Positions 5,221 through 5,556 of a stretch of 5,556 bases of DNA are shown piece by piece. A program made the position numbers and the translations under genes. The notes under the pieces are model-generated. The model did not search any database and was not told the DNA's origin. It was given only the letters and a program-made list of their open reading frames with translations. This stretch comes from Planctomycetaceae bacterium (GTDB taxonomy: Bacteria; Planctomycetota; Planctomycetia; Pirellulales; UBA1268): positions 1-5,556 of the forward strand of contig CANETO010000160.1 in NCBI GenBank assembly GCA_947440895.1, in the 5' to 3' direction. Position 1 is the first letter of the stretch, and each line of letters begins with the position of its first letter.

Positions 5221-5556
5221 TTACTTGGTAACGGCCTTGCCGGCCTTGCGACGCACCTGCTCGGCCTCATACCGGATCCCCTTGCCCTTATAGGGCTCGG
5301 GCTTCCTCAGTGCGCGGACTTCGGCGGCGAACTGACCAACGAGCTGCTTGTCGATACCCTTGATGCTGATGTGCGTCTGGTCAGGGCACGCCACCGTCAG
5401 GCCGACGGGGATCGGCACCTGGAGTTCGTTGGCGAAGCCGACTCGCAACTGAAGCACGTTTTTCTGAATCGCCGCCAGATAGCCGACGCCGACGATTTCG
5501 AGCTTCTTCTCGTAGCCCTTCGAAACGCCCTCGACCATGTTGGCAACGAGAGCGCG
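5221..5556 (-). CDS. rplF: 50S ribosomal protein L6, C-terminal part (5' end outside window)
   Basis: L6 is a large-subunit protein that binds 23S rRNA near the factor-binding region and supports elongation-factor function. The window holds 111 codons plus a TAA stop. The reading frame stays open to the right edge, starting RALVANMVEGVSKGY, so the ATG at 5538 is internal and not the true start. The visible part covers the end of the first L6 domain and the whole second domain. Diagnostic motifs are KKLEIVGVGYLAA, the GIDKQLVGQFAAEVRALRKP segment and the near-invariant EPYKGKGIRY close to the C-terminus, followed by a basic tail ending KAVTK. The N-terminal ~75 residues expected for the family lie outside. 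rplR follows after 89 nt, as in the spc operon. The family assignment is secure. Confidence 0.97.
   Translation of the reverse strand, partial: RALVANMVEGVSKGYEKKLEIVGVGYLAAIQKNVLQLRVGFANELQVPIPVGLTVACPDQTHISIKGIDKQLVGQFAAEVRALRKPEPYKGKGIRYEAEQVRRKAGKAVTK

Noticed and set aside
1..5556. Novel multi-gene system, mobile element or CRISPR array
   Set aside because: All coding space is filled by co-oriented housekeeping genes in a conserved order. No transposase, integrase, spaced direct-repeat array or foreign-looking segment was seen.

Overview
The window is a GC-rich stretch of a bacterial ribosomal-protein cluster, the 3' half of the spc operon and its junction with the alpha operon. Every gene lies on the minus strand. 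In transcription order (right to left) they are rplF (L6, 3' part only), rplR (L18), rpsE (S5), rplO (L15), secY, adk, map and rpmJ (L36). All are recognised from conserved protein motifs. rpmJ is only 37 codons long.

Layout: 5556-5221 is the L6 C-terminal domain; 5131-4763 L18; 4676-4143 S5; 3977-3462 L15; 3378-2017 SecY; 1954-1379 a short-type adenylate kinase; 1198-398 type I methionine aminopeptidase; 240-127 L36. The last ~126 bases hold no gene I can support; rpsM would be expected just beyond the left edge. The genes do not overlap. They are separated by gaps of about 60-180 nt, looser than the tightly packed spc operon of E. coli. Several gaps hold GC-rich inverted repeats. Two gaps hold promoter-like sequences: one before rpmJ with matches at both -35 and -10, and one before map with a perfect -10 and a poor -35. 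Neither rpmD (L30, usually between rpsE and rplO) nor infA (often between map and rpmJ) is present at its usual place.

Functionally the genes cover ribosome assembly (L6, L18, S5, L15, L36), membrane protein export (SecY), N-terminal methionine removal from new proteins (Map) and adenylate balance (Adk). This links translation, export and nucleotide supply in one transcription block.

Organism: the GC-rich sequence, three GTG starts out of seven visible start codons, wide intergenic spacing, missing rpmD and the secY-adk-map-rpmJ order would fit a planctomycete-like bacterium. This is an inference from gene organisation only, not an identification. I see no mobile element, CRISPR array, tRNA, rRNA or novel multi-gene system. 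The interest here lies in small regulatory and structural details of a housekeeping locus.
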